From assembly GCA_900618425.1 (NCBI GenBank), contig UZAN01039713.1, positions 32,399 through 96,398 of the forward strand: a DNA stretch of 64,000 nucleotides. The letters run 5' to 3'. Source of the DNA: Echinostoma caproni. Taxonomy: Eukaryota; Platyhelminthes; Trematoda; Plagiorchiida; Echinostomatidae. Of the stretch, positions 59,110-64,000 are shown piece after piece; position 1 is the stretch's first letter, and each line of letters opens with the position of its first letter. The notes below the pieces were generated by a model. It was not told the origin of the DNA, did not search any database, and saw nothing but the letters and a program-made list of their open reading frames with translations. The position numbers were made by a program, and so were the translations under genes.

Positions 59110-59515
59110 ATCATCAGTGTATTTGTTATCATGTTCGGATTTCGTACGTACCAGGTTCAAACGCCGTAGTACTGATGCCTGGCGAATGGCATGGAGTAAA
59201 CTAATTATTTCCGCAAATCTCGTAGTTGTGGATGTGGCAAAGCAGTGTTTTGCTGCAAATCTGATGTTCTCAAAATTTCAAATTCAAATTTCAAATTTTT
59301 ATTATGGGATATAACTTACCAAGACTTCGCTTTTACAAATCCCATAGGGTGTTTACACATTGGTTCGGATAAATAAATCTTATTGAGTGTAGCACGACAA
59401 ATCCCATGGGGTAGAGCAACCTATTTACCTGCCAGTTAATGGTGATCCCGATCAAAACCAAAAACATCGGTAACGATAACGTCTTGCGGTGCAAAGCAAA
59501 GACTAACTAACTACT
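59110..59515 (+). repeat. Composite repeat with tRNA-like head and ACTA-rich 3' end
   Basis: A tRNA-like start (TTATCATGTTCGGATTTCG, then a B box GGTTCAAACGCC at 59154-59165) is followed by a body with AAATTTCAAATTC repeats, two near-identical 15-mers ACAAATCCCATAGGG and ACAAATCCCATGGGG (59335-59349 and 59397-59411), and an end GACTAACTAACTAC (59501-59514). A tRNA head with a short tandem repeat tail is the usual form of a SINE or a LINE-mobilised repeat. Confidence 0.4.
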
Positions 59516-62500
59516 GAAATGTGCATACATGTAGCTTTGTATTGACTGAATATGATTATTTCGTTCAACTAACTCATCTGGTACACCCGTTCAATTTGTT
59601 TTGAGGAATGCAAATTATGAGCAGTTTAAAGATGTGTTAAGCTCATATTCATGCAGTTTAGATTTGTATTATACATGTCAAATACGTGGGCAAAATAGAA
59701 AACAAACTCCGTAATCGACAAAAGGAAGGTGTTTAGTGCAAACGTTTGGGTCCTAAGATTTGGTAATTAACAACTGCTAAAGCATCAACATGACTATTTA
59801 TAGATATTTAGAATATAATCAGGGCGCGGTGTTCAAATTGGAGTATTTGGTTTCGCTGTTCGAAGTTTGTTCTTTCAAGTACGCGACAATAAAACTGGCC
59901 TCCCCAAACCAGGATTAGGCTGCTCCGGGACGAAAATGTGAGCATGCATTCAATGTTTTATCACGACGACAGACGAAGCATGAACGCTGTATCACGTGCA
60001 ACCATCTCATGAAATTAAAAAGACAGTTTGTGATTTCATCTCGTGCGAGAGTCCGGAACGATTTGATCAGCACTCTCTCACTGCAAACTTACCAATGTGT
60101 TTTGGAAGAGATATTATCTTTGGGGTAGAAATTATGTGGTCTATGAAACAAATCAGTTTCGGAAAAATTACCACAGCAGCTATTCAATTTGATTCACTTT
60201 TTTATTCTGAAATTGATGAAAAAATACGTAAACTAGTAGAAAACAAGGCGTAATATCTTAGTGTTATATAATTAAACAAGGAAGAACCAACAATAAACAG
60301 CAATGGAATTGAAGAAAAAATTAGAAGCAATAAAGTTCCGGGCATATTCTCACTCAAATAGTCTTAGCACACCTTTGGAATTGTATGCATTTTTAGCAAA
60401 TCACATCATATCCAGGTCATTGTGCAAGGTATAGAGGGTTTATCGAAATGGTTCTGTTGGATACTGCAAGGTTTGGATGTAGTTGTACCCCCGGGAACTA
60501 GTAACTGTGTCGTTGCATATGTTTCCGGACCGATAGCAGTGTGACGCATCAGTTAAGCCTATCCCATTCAGGTGTAACAATCTGTGCCCGGAGGTGACCA
60601 AGCGTTTGACACGTTGCCCGAAACCGGTTCAGCATAGAGGCAGAGGTTTGTGGTCCTCTCATGGAGATCGTGAATGTCAGTGATTTGCACACGTATTTGT
60701 TTTTGTTTTTCACATCCCGCCGTTATTCAGGCACCTAGTGATCGACAGGACCGTTGGGCAGTTAAAGCAAAATAGTGGAGAAAGGTGTGGTTTCTAAAAC
60801 GCTCAAACAAATGTGTTACTGAAATTGAAAGATAGTTATTTGTTATAAAACAGAGCATCAATCGGCTACAGCACTTTGGTGGTGTGACGTTTTTATTCAA
60901 AAAATGAATGTGTAGTATATTTCTACCATGAATTGCATTCGGTCAATAATTGACTCAGATGTGAATCCATCCATCGAATAGGTCTTTCGAGTACTGAAAA
61001 TAAAATTTACAATGCAGCAGAATTGAATAATAATAATAATTATACCAATGATAATGTGCTGGTGTATGTGTTCCAAGCCTAATCCACTGCCGATTGCAAT
61101 CGTTCTTTGAAACAAGACAGAGTATGATTGAAAATATATTCAATTACTTCATCTGCTTACTACTGTGTACATTTGAACCTTGTTTCAGCCAAATAAAAAC
61201 GTTTTTCGGGAGCAAATAGTCATTGGTAGACATCAGGACAAGCTGAATATTTATCTCCCATTATCCCTTACATTTAATCTAGAAAGACAAATTATTTTCT
61301 GTTAACCAAAAGAAAACAGTTCATTGCAAAACGGCTCATTCTAAAGACAGGCTGTGTAATTCCATTTAATACGTGCGCACAACCTAGGCATATAGAGCTA
61401 TGGTATATCACGATTCAAAGGTTCCATCAAGAACGCTTGAGAAATAATAAATAAATAATAAATGTCTAATGGAACTGGCGTTTTTGGTTGGAAAGTATCC
61501 TCGCAGGCTGGGAATCACATACCATCCGTTCTGCATTAATGTGGCTTCTTCCGATCTCTTTACAAAGAAATCGATAGATAGCAACAAAATATAACTGCTT
61601 TCTCGATAGTTCCTTCGACGGAACTTCTTAAATGTCTTGAATGTTTTCGTGATTATCTGATATTCGACAATAAGTGTCAAACGTATCAATAACCAACAAC
61701 TCTGAATTGTTTCTTTTGGCGCCATTTCTCTATGTCTATTTTCAGAGGATGTCATTGTCTGCTCTATGTAAAATATGAGGTTTGTTTCTGTCATTTTTGT
61801 CCGACCTCTTGCATGCTCAAAATCAAACTCACATCCAAAACTTTATTATACGAAATACTTACAAGCTTTTCACGCTTCTCCTGTCTCTTTGGGTACTTTC
61901 ACAATTTAATCACATATAGGTGAAAAATGATATATCGCTCCAAGTATGGCGAGATAGCTTGATGTAGGATACAGTGTTACCTTTTTATTAGTAAGAGATA
62001 TGATCGGATTTTAGAAAGCTTTTATTAGAAAGATTCAACGGTTTATTCACAGAAAATATAAAAGATCAAAGTTATGCACCAGCTCAAACACAAAATATTG
62101 ACCCGGACATTATCACCGGTAGTTTCAGAAACGATGTCCTTTAAAGTAGGCGATAATGTGAGCAGCTGGCAGTATGGATGGCTTGGGGTTTCTGTTATGT
62201 GATGCTCAAAAATCAAGCTCCCTTGAATTTTAACATACTCTATTAGATGGTAATTTCTATAATTATGATCTCTACTCGCCGATGAAAGAATGGAATCTCT
62301 AGACCATTTTAGTGGCTATCCTTCGCGTATGTTCCATTCTCTGTTTATCCCGTTATGGTTACATATTTCAGGCACGGTTTGTCTGCTCTGTGCAGGCTAA
62401 TAATATAAGTGGTAACAGTGCTGATTTCAAATGCACTAACGAAACTCACTCGATGGAAAGCTTTTGATACGCCCAGATATTTCACTTCTTTCGCGATCCC

Positions 62501-63669
62501 TTCGCCCTCTGTTCTTATTCATTCATCTCGAAGAAAAATCCGTGCGTATATTACTTTAAAGCTCCGCATCTGCCCAAAAAAATGTTATTAATGATTGATT
62601 AATTGAACCATTTATAAATGCGAAACACTTCGACCAGATTGGCAACCGACTGTCATCATTCGAGATATCAAGTAAACTAAAATGAATAGCCCCTTGTGAA
62701 CTCTCGTGCATATCAGAGAAGCAAACGGTTTTCTCCAAATGCATAGCCACGCCTATTCTGCTGTGAGTGAAGGTCCCGGTTTGTGAATACATTGTGATAT
62801 GGAGAATTCCCACTGTTCGCCATAAATTTTGGCCGCTCTGACGTTACCAAGTGATAGAACAGCAGTCAAACCGGTAAACCATTTAAGTTTGATGCTGCTG
62901 GCATCTGATTTTTCTTGTTTTGATTGCCTGCAGAGTATTCCCGGTTGGGCAGATAGAACAAAATTCATCATACTGTTACTTGGGGTGGACCATAAAAAGT
63001 TGACATTTTCATCCACTATTGATAGTCCCACGTTAGAGGTGCTTGGCTAGTGGTTTTTGATCCGCTATGATTTCTTTGATTGTAAAGTACAAATTCCGTA
63101 ATACACGTTGCAACTTAACTTTAACGGAGTTGTTTCAGGAAATACAAAACAACATCAATCACATTGGACTCATTTGTGCCGTTCAGTGAGGTTATACGAG
63201 AATCATTTACCGAAGCAAAGTACTTCGTTGCTCTTTAACAAAGGAATACGTTTTGCTTGTTTGCAATTAGGAGACATCAACGAGAACTCAGGTATAAGGA
63301 AGAGTAAATCACAGCCAGCAGTGAGCTTTATACTAGAACTGTTAAACATTATTTTGATCTACTACGTGGTATATTTTATTTAAGCGTTAGCGAGTTATAC
63401 ACAAGGTTTCAGTCAAAAATTGACCACCCTTACAATTCTGGTAAAACAAAGATGAAAAAGTGGAATGTGAAACGTACACAAATATGAGCATTAGAAAGCT
63501 CAGAACGAACACTTTCCTTGTCGGTCAGTGTCCGGCAAGATAGGGTACCAAGGAGTTTCTGTATGCGGATATACGAGACGAGATACGTCTGTACTTGGAA
63601 CGGGTGAAGGGGTGGGATTTGCAAGCACACAAGTCAGTGTGAAGAGAATAGGTGTAATCAGATAGGATA
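59516..63669. other. Tract without a supportable gene
   Basis: A GC-richer block at 60480-60680 (with GCCCGAAACCGGTTCAGC) may be an old repeat. An (AAT)n run of about five units lies at 61025-61041. Open stretches at 59996-60253 (plus) and 61794-61408 (minus) show no family resemblance or splice context. Nothing else was recognised. Confidence 0.4.
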
Positions 63670-64000
63670 NNNNNNNNNNNNNNNNNNNNNNNNNNNNNNN
63701 NNNNNNNNNNNNNNNNNNNNNNNNNNNNNNNNNNNNNNNNNNNNNNNNNNNNNNNNNNNNNNNNNNNNNNNNNNNNNNNNNNNNNNNNNNNNNNNNNNNN
63801 NNNNNNNNNNNNNNNNNNNNNNNNNNNNNNNNNNNNNNNNNNNNNNNNNNNNNNNNNNNNNNNNNNNNNNNNNNNNNNNNNNNNNNNNNNNNNNNNNNNN
63901 NNNNNNNNNNNNNNNNNNNNNNNNNNNNNNNNNNNNNNNNNNNNNNNNNNNNNNNNNNNNNNNNNNNNNNNNNNNNNNNNNNNNNNNNNNNNNNNNNNNN
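63670..64000. other. Assembly gap
   Basis: A run of N to the end of the window. Smaller gaps are a single N at 8020 and five at 42315-42319. Confidence 1.

Noticed and set aside
61408..61794. 128-codon minus-strand frame
   Set aside because: No homology, poor composition and no splice or promoter context; frames of this length are expected by chance here.
1..63669. CRISPR arrays, operons, phage or bacterial insertion sequences
   Set aside because: No regularly spaced repeats and no ribosome-binding-site-led reading frames; splice signals and LINEs show eukaryotic DNA.

Overview
This is a low-gene-density eukaryotic window. It is AT-rich (estimated by eye at 38-40% GC) and contains no operons, bacterial-type genes, CRISPR arrays or long intact host reading frames. 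The content is typical of intron or intergenic DNA of an invertebrate animal: decayed non-LTR retrotransposons, tRNA-headed SINE-like relics, small microsatellites and short islands that look like exons with GT-AG borders. I favour a parasitic flatworm (trematode or cestode) because of the CR1-like LINEs, the tRNA-derived repeats, and candidate very short introns (about 29-52 nt) beside multi-kilobase ones. Another invertebrate cannot be excluded. Assembly gaps lie at 8020, 42315-42319 and 63670-64000.

Three retrotransposons are the most secure features. Element 1 (minus strand, about 29.95-32.25 kb) is a CR1-like endonuclease-reverse transcriptase remnant. Element 2 (minus, about 47.5-50.08 kb) is a nearly complete but frameshifted CR1-like LINE with an ORF1 coiled-coil/RNA-binding part and an ORF2. 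Element 3 (plus, about 52.4-54.54 kb) is a Jockey-like LINE with an unusually pyrimidine-rich sense strand. All three carry stops or frameshifts. Elements 1 and 3 have altered reverse transcriptase catalytic motifs, while element 2 keeps Ala-Asp-Asp.

Between the repeats is a set of plus-strand candidate exons. The best cluster is 55088-57448, where four consecutive islands have good acceptors and donors, GC above background, one open frame each, and matching phases. Weaker candidates at 3157, 3950, 4746, 5427, 9922, 18560, 25255, 29476, 37960, 41101 and 50763 can be joined to it in phase. This gives the hypothesis of one gene of more than 50 kb with long introns, into which the retrotransposons inserted. 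I do not recognise the protein. Because I skipped several other candidates to make the phases agree, the full-length model is only a hypothesis. On the minus strand, 21436-22430 could encode a small two-exon secreted protein.

The remaining sequence holds degenerate tRNA-like SINE heads (about 8.6, 26.6, 29.7, 33.8, 36.6, 46.4, 47.4 and 59.1 kb), a few perfect short hairpins or palindromes, two TATA-box contexts, and long tracts in which I see nothing supportable.
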